Source: Sphaerimonospora cavernae (GTDB lineage: Bacteria; Actinomycetota; Actinomycetes; Streptosporangiales; Streptosporangiaceae). From it: 64,000 nt of DNA. Position 1 is the first letter of the stretch. Each line of letters begins with the position of its first letter. Location: the NCBI RefSeq assembly GCF_042435035.1, contig NZ_JBHMQT010000032.1, positions 186,001-250,000 on the forward strand, given 5' to 3'. Position numbers and translations under genes: made by a program. The notes under the pieces were generated by a model. The model ran no database searches, was not told where the DNA came from, and worked only from the letters and a program-made list of their open reading frames with translations. Below, piece by piece: positions 1 to 9,023 of this stretch.

Positions 1-417
1 CACCTCCATGAGGCCGTCCAGGCGTGGGGCCGGCCGGGCCTGTCGGTGCTGCCGAGCGGCCAGGTCCCGCCGAACCCCAGCGAACTGCTCGGGTCGAAGG
101 GGATGCGTTCGGTGCTCGCTCGGCTCACCCAGGACTACGACATGGTGATCCTCGACGCGCCGCCGCTGCTGCCCGTCACCGACGCGGCGGCACTCGGCGC
201 GGTATGCGACGGCGCGCTGTTGGTCGTGCGGTACGGCAAGACGCGGCGCGAGCAGGTGACGCGAGCCGTCGAACTCCTGTCGTCGGTCAACGCCCGGCTC
301 GTCGGTGCCGTACTGAATTTCACGCCGGTCAAGCAGGACGGCTACTACGGATACGGCTACGACCCGGAGCCGGAGCGGGAGACGTCGGAGGTGTTCAGGG
401 CGCCGGCGGGTGTTTGA
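1..417 (+). CDS. Polysaccharide-biosynthesis tyrosine autokinase, C-terminal fragment (5' end outside window)
   Basis: The reading frame is open from base 1 and ends at 417, leaving 138 residues of a longer protein. The part seen matches the ATPase half of bacterial tyrosine kinases of the CpsD/CapB/Wzc type: GLSVLPSG and PPNPSELL, then a Walker B-like MVILDAPP and the DAAALGAVCDGALLVVRYGKT stretch common to the family. The tail carries a tyrosine cluster (GYYGYGYD) of the kind that is autophosphorylated. In the family these kinases drive capsule or exopolysaccharide export with a Wzz-like membrane partner, which would lie upstream. Its 3' end overlaps the convergent phosphatase gene by 23 bp, so kinase and its likely antagonist sit together. 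The role is inferred from family membership. Confidence 0.85.
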   Translation, partial: HLHEAVQAWGRPGLSVLPSGQVPPNPSELLGSKGMRSVLARLTQDYDMVILDAPPLLPVTDAAALGAVCDGALLVVRYGKTRREQVTRAVELLSSVNARLVGAVLNFTPVKQDGYYGYGYDPEPERETSEVFRAPAGV

Positions 418-967
418 GCAGCCGGAGCGGCGTGGCGAGCGACTCGGCGATCCGTCGAGCCGCGTCCCGGAAATCCCTGCGGGAGCCGCCGTAGGGGTCG
501 GCGATGTCGGGCTGGTCCACCCGGACCAGCCCGCGTAGCGCTCTCGTCTCAGTGACCAGAGTGTGAGCCCGCCGTACCGGCTCGCGATGACGCGCGATGT
601 TCTCGGCGGGTACGGCCCGAGCCAGCGCGCCGAACTCGGCGATGGTGAAGGTACGGGCTGCCGCGAGCGGATGCATCGTCACCACCGCGGCACGGTGCTC
701 TGACGAGGCCGCGAGCACGAGATCCGCGGTTGTCACCAGCTCGGCGGTGAGCGGGCGCGAGCTGAAGCCCGCCGCGTCCCCGCCGAGCCTGGCCAGCTCG
801 CGCCGCGCTCGCTCGGCCATCGGCCGACCGGGCGCGGCGCGGGTCCCCGCGCTGATCACGCTGAGCGGAGATCCCGGACCGAGTGCCGACCGGGCCAGCC
901 GCTCCGCCAGCGCCGACCGGCAGATGTTGCCGGTGCACACGAACAGGATGTGAAAGCCGCCGTTCAT
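395..967 (-). CDS. Low-molecular-weight protein-tyrosine phosphatase
   Basis: A 190-residue cytosolic phosphatase. The start was placed at the ATG at 967, because the catalytic P-loop then lies at residues 11-18 (CTGNICRS, nucleophile Cys11, Arg17), as usual for the family; an open frame continues upstream without homology. A second signature, DPYG, near residue 152 supplies the general-acid Asp. In exopolysaccharide loci such enzymes remove phosphate from the tyrosine-rich tail of the autokinase. The adjacent convergent gene is exactly such a kinase with a tyrosine cluster, so this pairing is probable here too. The gene ends inside the kinase 3' end. An arsenate reductase role is less likely because of the neighbours. 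Confidence 0.9.
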   Translation of the reverse strand: MNGGFHILFVCTGNICRSALAERLARSALGPGSPLSVISAGTRAAPGRPMAERARRELARLGGDAAGFSSRPLTAELVTTADLVLAASSEHRAAVVTMHPLAAARTFTIAEFGALARAVPAENIARHREPVRRAHTLVTETRALRGLVRVDQPDIADPYGGSRRDFRDAARRIAESLATPLRLLKHPPAP

Positions 968-1026
968 GGGCGCGACCGTAGGCCGTCCTCGGCGCGCCGC
1001 CGCCCGCGGCACGCCGTTCTTTACGG

Positions 1027-2805
1027 TCAGGGGGCGCAGTTCTGGCCTTCCTGCCGGATCACGGTCTGCTGAGACCGGACGAGCGGTTGCACCGGGACCA
1101 CCGGCGCGACCGTGGAGCCGGGCTCGAGCAGATCGAACTCGATCGTCCTCACCTGACGGGGGGCGAACTCCAGCACGGTCGAGTAGACGGGATGCGACCG
1201 TTCCGTCTCCGCGTAGAAACCGACGGGCCGGCCATCGAGGCGCGCCGCGATCGCCCTGGCGCCGATTCCCGCGTAGAGCGACACCCACAGCCGGTTGGAG
1301 CCGGGGGGGTGCGAACGTCCCGGGGAGTCGAGCCGATCGGTGACGTAGGTGGGCAGCTTCCCGGGCGGCACATCGTTGGCGAGCCGGATCCTCACCGTGC
1401 TGGCGCGCAGCCCGTCGCCGCGGCAGGGCCCCAGCGTGTAGGTCAGAGAGCGCTTGAGGTAGTAGTCCAGCTTGGTGCCGCCCGAGTTATTGATCACCAA
1501 TCCGGCGAACGGCCCCCGCCGCTCCGGCAGCACACCGCCGAGCGGGGTGGCCGCGAGACGCCGCTCCTCGGCGTCCCTGCGACTCCAGATCTGGATCCTC
1601 CGCTCCTCCACGATTCCCGACAGGACCGGAAGCACCCGGGCGGGCTCGGCGAAAGCCTTGGAACTGACCAGCGCCTCGCTGACCGCGGCGGCGATCCTGA
1701 TGAGGAACCTCTTACGCTCCGCCGGATCCGGATATCGGACGTACGCCGCGCGCTCGGTGAGGTCGACGACGTTGCCGGCTGTCACCCTCTCGCCTCCGGG
1801 CAGTCTGACCGGCCCGATCAGCTCCAGCAGGTGGGCGAGGCCGGCCGGGTCGGTGGCGATGGCGCCGTCCAGGGACCGGCCGGTCTTCCGCTGCCACAGT
1901 CCAGTCCAGGTGGCCGCGGCGTACGGGAAATGCGGCGACAGGTTGGAGACGGAGAGCATGGAGGTCGCGCCCCGGCCGTAGCGTGAGCGGAAGTCCGGCC
2001 CGAAGTCGGTGACAGAGGTGGAACTGAGAGCGAGTCCGTTGTTGGCCGAGAGCCGCTCGATGCCGAGCCTGCCGTGATCGGCGGTCAGGATGCCGAACGC
2101 GCCGACCAGGCCCCCGGTGCCGCGTGCCTCGGCGTTGGTCTGGAATGCCAGGAAGTAACGGCGCGGGCCGTCGCGCCCGAGCATCGGGGGGATCAGCGAG
2201 GCGGCGTCCGCGCCCGTACGCACCCAGCCGCGCAGCCGATCCACCTCACGCAGCATCGTGTCGCGTGCCTGGTCCAGGGCGGCCACTCCGGTCCGCGCCG
2301 GCGTCCCCGCCACCAGCGACCGCACCGCGGCCAGTCGTGTGACGGCATGGTCGAGGACCGGCGCCGCCGCGTCGAGGCCGGCCAGGATCGGCCGCAGATC
2401 ACCGACGGCCGCGGGTTCGGCCCCCACCTCGATGAGCGGCGCGCCGGCGCGTTCGATGTCGGCCAGCACGTCGGTGACCTGCGCGACGGCTTCGGCCAGC
2501 CCGCGCGTGGTCGTGGCACCGTCCCCCACGACGGGAGCGTGGGTGAACAGCCGCCATTCGGGGCGGTCGGTGATCCGCCGCGCCTGCGCCGCGTGTCGCC
2601 GGGCGTCCGCCAGCGTTCCGGCCGCGGACGCCACCGCGGTTCGCGGGTCGGCCGAACGGAGCCGGAGCAGATCGGCCCTGGTCGCCTCCAGATGGTCTCG
2701 CACGCTCAACGCGAGGTGCGCCGACCAGCCCCCGGCCAGCACGAGGCCGAGGGCCAGCGACGGCAGGCCGATGACGACGGCCCGACGACTTCTCCTACCG
2801 AGCAC
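1027..2805 (-). CDS. DUF4012 domain membrane-anchored protein
   Basis: 592 residues. An N-terminal hydrophobic segment (about residues 10-33) follows a short Arg-rich head, giving an inner-membrane anchor with the bulk outside. A helical region to about 190 precedes the DUF4012 core, with conserved stretches such as FQTNAEARGTGGLVGAFG and NLSPHFPYAAATW. The biochemical function of DUF4012 is unknown, but the family is repeatedly found in actinobacterial polysaccharide-export loci, and the tyrosine kinase/phosphatase pair next door agrees. The GTG start at 2805 overlaps the stop of the preceding surface-protein gene by 11 bp, so the two are probably translated from one message. No good Shine-Dalgarno is visible at this start. 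Confidence 0.8.
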   Translation of the reverse strand: MLGRRSRRAVVIGLPSLALGLVLAGGWSAHLALSVRDHLEATRADLLRLRSADPRTAVASAAGTLADARRHAAQARRITDRPEWRLFTHAPVVGDGATTTRGLAEAVAQVTDVLADIERAGAPLIEVGAEPAAVGDLRPILAGLDAAAPVLDHAVTRLAAVRSLVAGTPARTGVAALDQARDTMLREVDRLRGWVRTGADAASLIPPMLGRDGPRRYFLAFQTNAEARGTGGLVGAFGILTADHGRLGIERLSANNGLALSSTSVTDFGPDFRSRYGRGATSMLSVSNLSPHFPYAAATWTGLWQRKTGRSLDGAIATDPAGLAHLLELIGPVRLPGGERVTAGNVVDLTERAAYVRYPDPAERKRFLIRIAAAVSEALVSSKAFAEPARVLPVLSGIVEERRIQIWSRRDAEERRLAATPLGGVLPERRGPFAGLVINNSGGTKLDYYLKRSLTYTLGPCRGDGLRASTVRIRLANDVPPGKLPTYVTDRLDSPGRSHPPGSNRLWVSLYAGIGARAIAARLDGRPVGFYAETERSHPVYSTVLEFAPRQVRTIEFDLLEPGSTVAPVVPVQPLVRSQQTVIRQEGQNCAP

Positions 2806-3757
2806 CGGAAGACCGGCGGCGCCGTACGGAGATCAGCATGCAGCCGATGGCGGCGGCGAGCAGGCCGAGCCCGGCCGCGGCGATCCCGGCCGGCGCACCG
2901 GTGAACGGCAGGCGGCCCGCGATGCTCGCCGGCATGCCGCCTCCCGGCCCGGCGGCCTGCGCGGGCCCGGCACCCATCGGCCCGGCCCCCATCGGTCCGG
3001 CACTCATCGGCATCTCCTCCGGTCCGACGGCCTCTTCAGGAGCCGCCTCCCCGGCGGCCTCATCCGGTGCCTCTTCCTCCTCCGACTCGTCGGAATCGTC
3101 AGACTCCTCCGGCTCGGCCGCCTCGGGAGCAGTCTCCTCCCATGGCCCGGCGGCTACTCCCGGAGCGGTTTCGTCCCATGGTCCGGCGGCTGGTCCGGCG
3201 GCCGCCCCCGGAGCGTTCTCCACGCCCGGCTGAACGGCGGGTCCCACGGGAGCGGCCTGATTCTGCGCCGCCGGCCCGACGATGGGCGTAACCTGATGCG
3301 TCGTCCCGTTTGGCGTCCCGTTTTCGCCCGTTCCCGGGCCCATGCCGTTCCCCGGCCACATGGTGGGCATGTATTGCCCAAAACCGCCTTGGGGGTACCA
3401 GCCCGGATATCCCCCATAGCCGGGATAGCCCACGTTACCCGGGTTGCCCTGGACGGCCGGGGCCGCCTGGTTGGCCGGGACCACCTCGTCGACCAGGACC
3501 GGGTTGGTCTGCGCCTGCTCGATCTGCGCAGGTTCGGACTGGAGCTGGGTAGCCGGCGTGACGACTTGCTGGGCCGGAGGCACGAATGCCGCGATGGGCG
3601 CGGCGGGGAGGGGCGGATAAGGACTCGTATCCCCCCGAACCACGACACTGGACGGCGACAGACCGGTCGCGGCCGCCGCCATCCCTCCCGTCGTCAGGGT
3701 AAGTCCGCCCGCGGCCGTCACCGCCAGCAGAATGGGTATCGTATTATTTCTCGCCAC
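2795..3757 (-). CDS. LPFTG-anchored surface protein A (sortase substrate)
   Basis: 320 residues, starting at a GTG whose context is conserved in the paralogue at 3983-5068. A signal peptide (about residues 1-30, ending GMAAAA) is followed by a low-complexity stalk rich in Pro, Gly, Ala and Gln, with a Tyr/Gly patch (PGYGGYPGWYPQGG) and an acidic run (EESDDSDESEEEE). The C-terminus is a complete cell-wall sorting signal: LPFTG at 283-287, a hydrophobic segment, then RRRRSSGAR. Such proteins are cleaved at the Thr-Gly bond by a sortase and linked to peptidoglycan. A class E sortase lies 1.6 kb away. No enzymatic domain is visible, so it may be a spacer or surface-coat protein. Confidence 0.85.
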   Translation of the reverse strand: MARNNTIPILLAVTAAGGLTLTTGGMAAAATGLSPSSVVVRGDTSPYPPLPAAPIAAFVPPAQQVVTPATQLQSEPAQIEQAQTNPVLVDEVVPANQAAPAVQGNPGNVGYPGYGGYPGWYPQGGFGQYMPTMWPGNGMGPGTGENGTPNGTTHQVTPIVGPAAQNQAAPVGPAVQPGVENAPGAAAGPAAGPWDETAPGVAAGPWEETAPEAAEPEESDDSDESEEEEAPDEAAGEAAPEEAVGPEEMPMSAGPMGAGPMGAGPAQAAGPGGGMPASIAGRLPFTGAPAGIAAAGLGLLAAAIGCMLISVRRRRSSGAR

Positions 3758-3916
3758 TTGGACCCCCGATAACCGTCGTTCAGGTCATAGCGCAGTTCGC
3801 CCGAAATGCTGGCGACTTGTTCGCCACTCGACAGTTATATGTGTCCCGTGAATGAGCGCCCCGCCCCGCCACACGATGCTTACCGAGAGATCGGTGACCG
3901 TTCCCGGTTCATTGAC
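3758..3916 (-). repeat. Duplicated 5' block, copy 1 (upstream of surface protein A)
   Basis: This gap aligns almost without gaps to 5069-5225, upstream of the second surface-protein gene. Shared elements read on the plus strand: GTTCAGGT near the start codon, ACAGTTATAT at 3831-3840, TGCTTACCGA, and CGTTCCCGGTTCATTGAC. The last and first are about 150 bp apart in both copies. On the coding strand ACAGTTATAT contains TATAAC, a plausible -10 hexamer about 75 bp before the start codon; no matching -35 is conserved. The rest of the gap up to 3982 holds no gene. Confidence 0.7.
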
Positions 3917-3982
3917 GAACCGCACCCGCCCCGGCTCCCGGCCGACCTTGGACCGAGGGTTCGGCGATATGTGGGACCTGAC

Positions 3983-5068
3983 CTACTTCGCACCGGCCGA
4001 ACGGCGGCGCCGTACGGAGACCAGGGCGGCGCCGGCGCCCGCGGCGAGCAGGCCTGCCCCCGCCAGGGCGATCCCCGCCGGTGCGCCCGTGAACGGCAGC
4101 CCTCCGGGGATGTGGCCGGACGGCGCGCCATCCCGCAGCACGGGGATGTGTGGCGGTGCGATGTCCCGCGGCGTCTTCCCGGCAGGCGTGAAGCCCCCCT
4201 GCGGGGTGGTCGTCTCCCCTGGCGGGTTCACCACCGGCCCGGAGGCGTCCCTCGGGTCCGGCCGTCCCCCCGGCTGAGCCGGCCCCCCGGGTGCGTTCCC
4301 CTGTCCCGGCCATCCGGGTTGTCCGGCTCGTTCGGGCTGTCCGGGCCGTCCGGGGGCGTTCCTGCCACCGGTGACCACCCCTGGCACGACGACGGACAAC
4401 GCCACAGCGGGATCTTCCGGTGCCGTTCCCCTGCCCGGCCTCCTCGGGCAGGGGACGGGGACCGGTTGCCCGCAGCCGCCCCGGGGCGACACCCCGTCTC
4501 CCTCGCGCGCCCCGTCTCCCTCGCACGCCTCGCCGTACTCATGGACCTCCTCGCCCGCGCGCGCGCCGTCGTCCGCGGGCGCTCGGGTGTTCGCATCGCC
4601 TGGGCCCGCCTGCCCGGCCTCGTCTGCCGGGCCGGCAGGAGCCTCCTCGCTGACCCCACTGGTCGCGGTGGCCTTCCTGTCACCGCACGGGGTGGCCTGC
4701 CGGCTGCACGCGGCCCGATCGCCGGCGTCGTTCCGGCAGTGGTGGGCACGGCCACCCTCATCTGCCTCCCCGCATCGGGGCTTCTCGAGGCAGCCGTGGT
4801 CGGTCCGCTTCAGCCGGTTGCCTCGGCAGCCAGGGCCTACCGGCCAGTCGCGGTTGATGTGGCTCGGCCCGCAGACGGCCGGCCCGTGCCGAGGTATGAA
4901 GATCGCCAGCGACGCGGCGAGGACCGGCGGGGTGAGACTCGTGTTCTCCCACGCTGTGGCCTTGGGCGGCGGGCAGGGCGCCGCGACCGCGATCGCACTG
5001 GTGCCCAGCGCGAGGCCGCCCGCGGCCGTCAGCGCCAGAAGAATTGGTCCCGCATGCTTCCGTGTCAC
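3983..5068 (-). CDS. LPFTG-anchored surface protein B, paralogue of A
   Basis: 361 residues with GTG start at 5068, chosen because the ribosome-site context and first residues (MTRKHAGPILLALTAAGG) align with MARNNTIPILLAVTAAGG of protein A; an in-frame ATG 12 bases earlier would overrun its ribosome site. Signal peptide about 1-31, then a Cys-rich segment (about ten Cys, unlike protein A), a Pro/Gly/Asn linker (repeats of QPERAGQPGWPGQG type) and the sorting signal LPFTGAPAGIA at 324, hydrophobic stretch, RRRRSAGAK. The ends match protein A closely while the middle differs, as expected for tandem duplication followed by divergence of the exposed part. The gene faces the sortase gene across 306 bp. 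Confidence 0.82.
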   Translation of the reverse strand: MTRKHAGPILLALTAAGGLALGTSAIAVAAPCPPPKATAWENTSLTPPVLAASLAIFIPRHGPAVCGPSHINRDWPVGPGCRGNRLKRTDHGCLEKPRCGEADEGGRAHHCRNDAGDRAACSRQATPCGDRKATATSGVSEEAPAGPADEAGQAGPGDANTRAPADDGARAGEEVHEYGEACEGDGAREGDGVSPRGGCGQPVPVPCPRRPGRGTAPEDPAVALSVVVPGVVTGGRNAPGRPGQPERAGQPGWPGQGNAPGGPAQPGGRPDPRDASGPVVNPPGETTTPQGGFTPAGKTPRDIAPPHIPVLRDGAPSGHIPGGLPFTGAPAGIALAGAGLLAAGAGAALVSVRRRRSAGAK

Positions 5069-5225
5069 CTGGACTCCCATTAACTGTTGTTCAGGTCTGT
5101 ACGGCATTCGCCCCGATCAGGTGCCGTATTTGCCAGCCAACAGTTATATTCGGCGGGGCCGGGGCCCGTTCCCTCATCTACCTATTGCTTACCGAATCAT
5201 CGGCCGCCGTTCCCGATTCGTTGAC
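5069..5225 (-). repeat. Duplicated 5' block, copy 2, in the divergent surface-protein/sortase gap
   Basis: Second copy of the block described at 3758-3916, with ACAGTTATAT at 5140-5149 (72 bp from the start codon against 74 in copy 1). It fills half of the 306 bp between surface protein B and the sortase. The remaining 150 bp before the sortase start contain no gene and no terminator that I can see. Confidence 0.7.
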
Positions 5226-5374
5226 GTTCGGCCCGCGTTTCGTCCGCATCGGCTCTCCCAAGGAATGCCGCCGACCTCGGCGGTGCCAAAGAATTCACCG
5301 ATCTCCGGCGAACGGCCGCCGCCTCCCGTCGAACGAGGCGATACTCGACCTGTGCTCACCGACCTGACTTCACC

Positions 5375-6007
5375 ATGAGGACTCTGCGCGCCATCGGCGA
5401 GCTCGGCATCTCCGTGGGACTGGTGCTGCTGCTGTTCTACGCGTACCTGCTCTGGGGCACCGACTCCTACACCGAGGGGCAGCAGCACACGCTGCAGCGG
5501 CAGCTCGACCATATGTTCAGTCGCGAGACCACAGGGAAGAGGGGCGGCCACGCCCTGGGCAGGATCAGGCTCGGCCACGCCCTCGCGCTGCTCCGCATCC
5601 CACGGCTCGGTTCCGATTACAAGTACGCCATAGTCGAGGGCGTGGGAGCGGATGAGCTGCGCAAGGGGCCCGGCCATTACCCCGGTACGGCGATGCCCGG
5701 CCAGATAGGAAATTTCGTGATATCCGGGCATAGGACTACCTATGCGGCGCCGTTCAACCGGGTCGACGAGCTACGACGCGGCGACGACATCGTGGTGGAC
5801 GCGGCGGACGCGCGGTATACCTACCGGGTCGACCACAAGGAGATCGTGGACCCGACCGATCTGGCCGTCGTCGACCCCGTGCCCGGACACCCCGCGCTGC
5901 GACCGTCGAAGGCGATGATCACGATGACCACCTGCCACCCGAAGTATTCGGCACAGCGACGCCTGATCGTGTACGGAGTGCTCGCCACCCGCGAGGAGCG
6001 CTCATAA
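5375..6007 (+). CDS. Class E sortase
   Basis: 210 residues; an N-terminal hydrophobic anchor (about 10-27) places the catalytic domain outside the membrane. The triad is visible: His119 in SGHRTTY, Cys187 in TTCHP, and Arg195/196 in AQRRLIVYG. The GHRTTYAAPF stretch, with Tyr after the catalytic His, is characteristic of actinobacterial class E sortases. The enzyme should attach the two LPFTG proteins encoded just upstream and divergently to the cell wall. Class E enzymes studied in Streptomyces favour LAXTG, so the LPFTG pairing is notable. The gene is followed after 10 bp by a small membrane-protein gene on the same strand, probably one operon. Confidence 0.9.
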   Translation: MRTLRAIGELGISVGLVLLLFYAYLLWGTDSYTEGQQHTLQRQLDHMFSRETTGKRGGHALGRIRLGHALALLRIPRLGSDYKYAIVEGVGADELRKGPGHYPGTAMPGQIGNFVISGHRTTYAAPFNRVDELRRGDDIVVDAADARYTYRVDHKEIVDPTDLAVVDPVPGHPALRPSKAMITMTTCHPKYSAQRRLIVYGVLATREERS

Positions 6008-6017
6008 GGGGATGGGC

Positions 6018-6164
6018 ATGTACGGATTCATCTGGCGACGGCTGCCCGGCGGCACCGCGGCACGGGTGGTCGTGTCCCTGCTGCTGATCGGTGCCGTGGC
6101 GGCGCTGCTCTGGTACGTCGTGTTCCCCTGGCTGACGCCGCTGCTGCCCCTCGACGCGATCTGA
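6018..6164 (+). CDS. 48-residue single-pass membrane protein downstream of sortase
   Basis: Short open frame beginning MYGFIWRRLPGG, with one hydrophobic segment at about residues 16-36 and a Pro/Leu-rich tail ending PLDAI. The ATG at 6018 is preferred over the in-frame ATG at 6012 because AAGGGG at 6006-6011 then lies six bases upstream. A very small membrane protein directly after a sortase gene recurs in actinomycetes, as far as I recall; its function is unknown. The positive-inside charge (WRR before the helix) predicts a cytoplasmic N-terminus. It is too short for most gene callers. Confidence 0.72.
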   Translation: MYGFIWRRLPGGTAARVVVSLLLIGAVAALLWYVVFPWLTPLLPLDAI

Positions 6165-6165
6165 T

Positions 6166-6194
6166 CGGCCCGGCCCCCTGGAAGGGACGGGCCG
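6166..6194. terminator. Candidate bidirectional terminator between convergent genes
   Basis: Stem CGGCCCG (6166-6172) pairs with CGGGCCG (6188-6194) around a 15-base loop that can itself pair CCC with GGG. It lies between the stop of the small membrane protein and the stop of the ABC ATPase gene, the expected place. No clear T-run follows. Confidence 0.55.
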
Positions 6195-6204
6195 GGAACT
6201 GCGA

Positions 6205-7425
<1,221 letters not shown>

Positions 7426-7448
7426 ACCGGCCCCCTGGATAGAGAAGA

Positions 7449-7466
7449 TGTGGATACGTTTTCACA
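7449..7466. promoter_or_regulatory. LacI-type operator upstream of the MsiK-like gene
   Basis: TGTGGATACGTTTTCACA is an imperfect palindrome (14 of 18 positions symmetric) with the central CG typical of LacI-family sites. It sits in the promoter region of the ATPase gene, whose start is at 7425. The binding protein is probably the adjacent divergent regulator or another sugar repressor. Confidence 0.55.
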
Positions 7467-7526
7467 ACTGTCCCGTGAAACCCCGGTCAGTGTCAAGATT
7501 TCGATTGATTCGGCCATGAAACTATG

Positions 7527-7542
7527 ATGGAATCGTTCCCAT
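7527..7542. promoter_or_regulatory. LacI-type operator overlapping the start of the LacI gene
   Basis: ATGGAATCGTTCCCAT is a near-palindrome centred on CG and overlaps the first bases of the regulator gene. TATGAT at 7523-7528 could be a -10 box, which would place the transcript start at or next to the ATG (leaderless). Repressor bound here would block its own synthesis. Confidence 0.5.
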
Positions 7543-8545
7543 GAACGGTCCAATGCAGCGCCGTATGACGATCAAGGACGTGGCGGAGGCAGCGGGTGTC
7601 GGGGTGGCGACGGTGTCTCGCGTCCTGTCGGGCGGCTCGGCGAGCGCGCAGACGCGGGAGCGTGTGCTGGCCGCCGCCGCGCGGCTGGACTACCACCCCA
7701 GCGCACTCGGACGCAATCTGCGCCGGCAGCGGACCGGCGGCATCGGCCTGCTGATCCCGGACATCACCGATGCCTTCTACGCCAAACTCACCGACGGCGT
7801 GCTCTCATGCGCCCGTTCGTACGGCGAGCCGGTGACGGTGGGCGTCACCGGCGACGACCCCGAGCGGGAGGCCGAACTGATCGGCGCGCTGATCGAGCAG
7901 AGCATGGACCGGGTGATCGCCGTCCCCTCACGCGACGGGGAGACGGCCGGGGAAATCTGGGCGCCGGCGCTGCGGGCCGGGCTGAACGTCGTCTTCGCCG
8001 ACCGCCAGGTCCGGGCCGACGTGCCCAGCGTGGTCGCCGACGACGCGGCGGGCGTGCTGACGGCGATGGAGTACCTCATCGGCCTGGGCCACAGGAAGAT
8101 CGCGTTTCTGGCGCGGCATGGGCAGTCGCGGCGAGTGGCCGCCTTCACCGACGCCCTGACCTCGCTCGGCGTCCCGGCCGATCGGGGACTCGTCGTGCAC
8201 GCGCGAGCCAGCCGCGACTCGGCGTACGCGGCGGTCGCCGGGCTGCTGCAGAACCGGCCCGACGTCACCGCGCTCCTGGCCGGGGGCAACGTGCTCGGCG
8301 AGGCGGCCGTGCTGGCCGCGCGCGAGCTCGACGTGCGGATACCGAGGGACGTGTCGCTGATCATGTTCGACGATGTGCCGTGGGCGGAGCTGTGCTCTCC
8401 CCCGCTGACCGTGGTCGCCCGGCCGGCGCAGGACCTCGGCTACCGCGCGGCCGAGCTCGCGCTGCGGCAGGGACGCCGCCCCCGCACGGTCGCCCTGCCC
8501 ACCGAACTGGTCGTACGGGCCAGCTGCGGACCTAGGGCGCGATGA
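7541..8545 (+). CDS. LacI-family transcriptional regulator
   Basis: 334 residues. The N-terminal helix-turn-helix reads MTIKDVAEAAGVGVATVSRV, with the hinge helix near YHPSALGRNLR, followed by a periplasmic-binding-protein-like sugar domain (GGIGLLIPDITDAFYAKL onward). The ATG at 7541 is taken as start; in-frame ATGs at 7553 and 7565 are alternatives, the last directly before the HTH. No Shine-Dalgarno is present, in keeping with a leaderless message. It is divergent from the MsiK-like ATPase and probably controls that gene and itself in response to a sugar. The last 14 bp overlap the convergent glutathione peroxidase gene. Confidence 0.88.
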   Translation: MNGPMQRRMTIKDVAEAAGVGVATVSRVLSGGSASAQTRERVLAAAARLDYHPSALGRNLRRQRTGGIGLLIPDITDAFYAKLTDGVLSCARSYGEPVTVGVTGDDPEREAELIGALIEQSMDRVIAVPSRDGETAGEIWAPALRAGLNVVFADRQVRADVPSVVADDAAGVLTAMEYLIGLGHRKIAFLARHGQSRRVAAFTDALTSLGVPADRGLVVHARASRDSAYAAVAGLLQNRPDVTALLAGGNVLGEAAVLAARELDVRIPRDVSLIMFDDVPWAELCSPPLTVVARPAQDLGYRAAELALRQGRRPRTVALPTELVVRASCGPRAR

Positions 8546-9023
8546 CCTTCTCGACCGCCTCGACTATCTCCGGTGCCTCCGGCTCGACACGCGGGCGGAA
8601 CCGCGCGACGACCTCGCCGTCCGCGGCGACGAGGAACTTCTCGAAGTTCCACTGGACATCCCCCGCCTCCCCCGAGGCGTCCGGGACCTCGGTGAGCGCG
8701 ACGTAGAGCGGGTGCCTGCCCGGGCCGTTGACCTCCGTCTTCTCCAGAAGCGGGAAGTCCACGCCGTAGGTCGTCGAGCAGAACTCCCTGATCTCTTCGG
8801 CGGAGCCGGGCTCCTGGCCTCTGAACTGGTTGCACGGCACGCCGATGACGGTGAGCCCGCGGGACCCGTACGTCTGCCGCAGCCGGACCAGGCCGTCGTA
8901 CTGCGGCGTCAACCCGCACCGCGATGCCACGTTGACCACCAGCGCGGCCCGGCCGCCGAGCAGATCGCCGAGCGTCGCCGACTCGCCGTCCAGTGTGTTC
9001 ACAGGGATCTCGAGGATGCTCAT
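8532..9023 (-). CDS. Glutathione peroxidase family thiol peroxidase
   Basis: 163 residues, full family length. The peroxidatic Cys36 lies in NVASRCGLTPQY, the catalytic Gln in PCNQF and the Trp in WNFEKF, so it is a Cys rather than selenocysteine form. Actinomycetes generally lack glutathione, so the reductant is more likely thioredoxin or a mycothiol system; this is inference. The gene stands alone, convergent with the LacI regulator. Another peroxide defence set, AhpC/AhpD/OxyR, lies at 27.5-29.8 kb. Confidence 0.9.
   Translation of the reverse strand: MSILEIPVNTLDGESATLGDLLGGRAALVVNVASRCGLTPQYDGLVRLRQTYGSRGLTVIGVPCNQFRGQEPGSAEEIREFCSTTYGVDFPLLEKTEVNGPGRHPLYVALTEVPDASGEAGDVQWNFEKFLVAADGEVVARFRPRVEPEAPEIVEAVEKVIAP

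Noticed and set aside
1027..2904. Long plus-strand frames opposite the DUF4012 and surface-protein genes
   Set aside because: They are high-GC mirror frames rich in Arg/Gly/Pro without domains, typical shadows of minus-strand genes.
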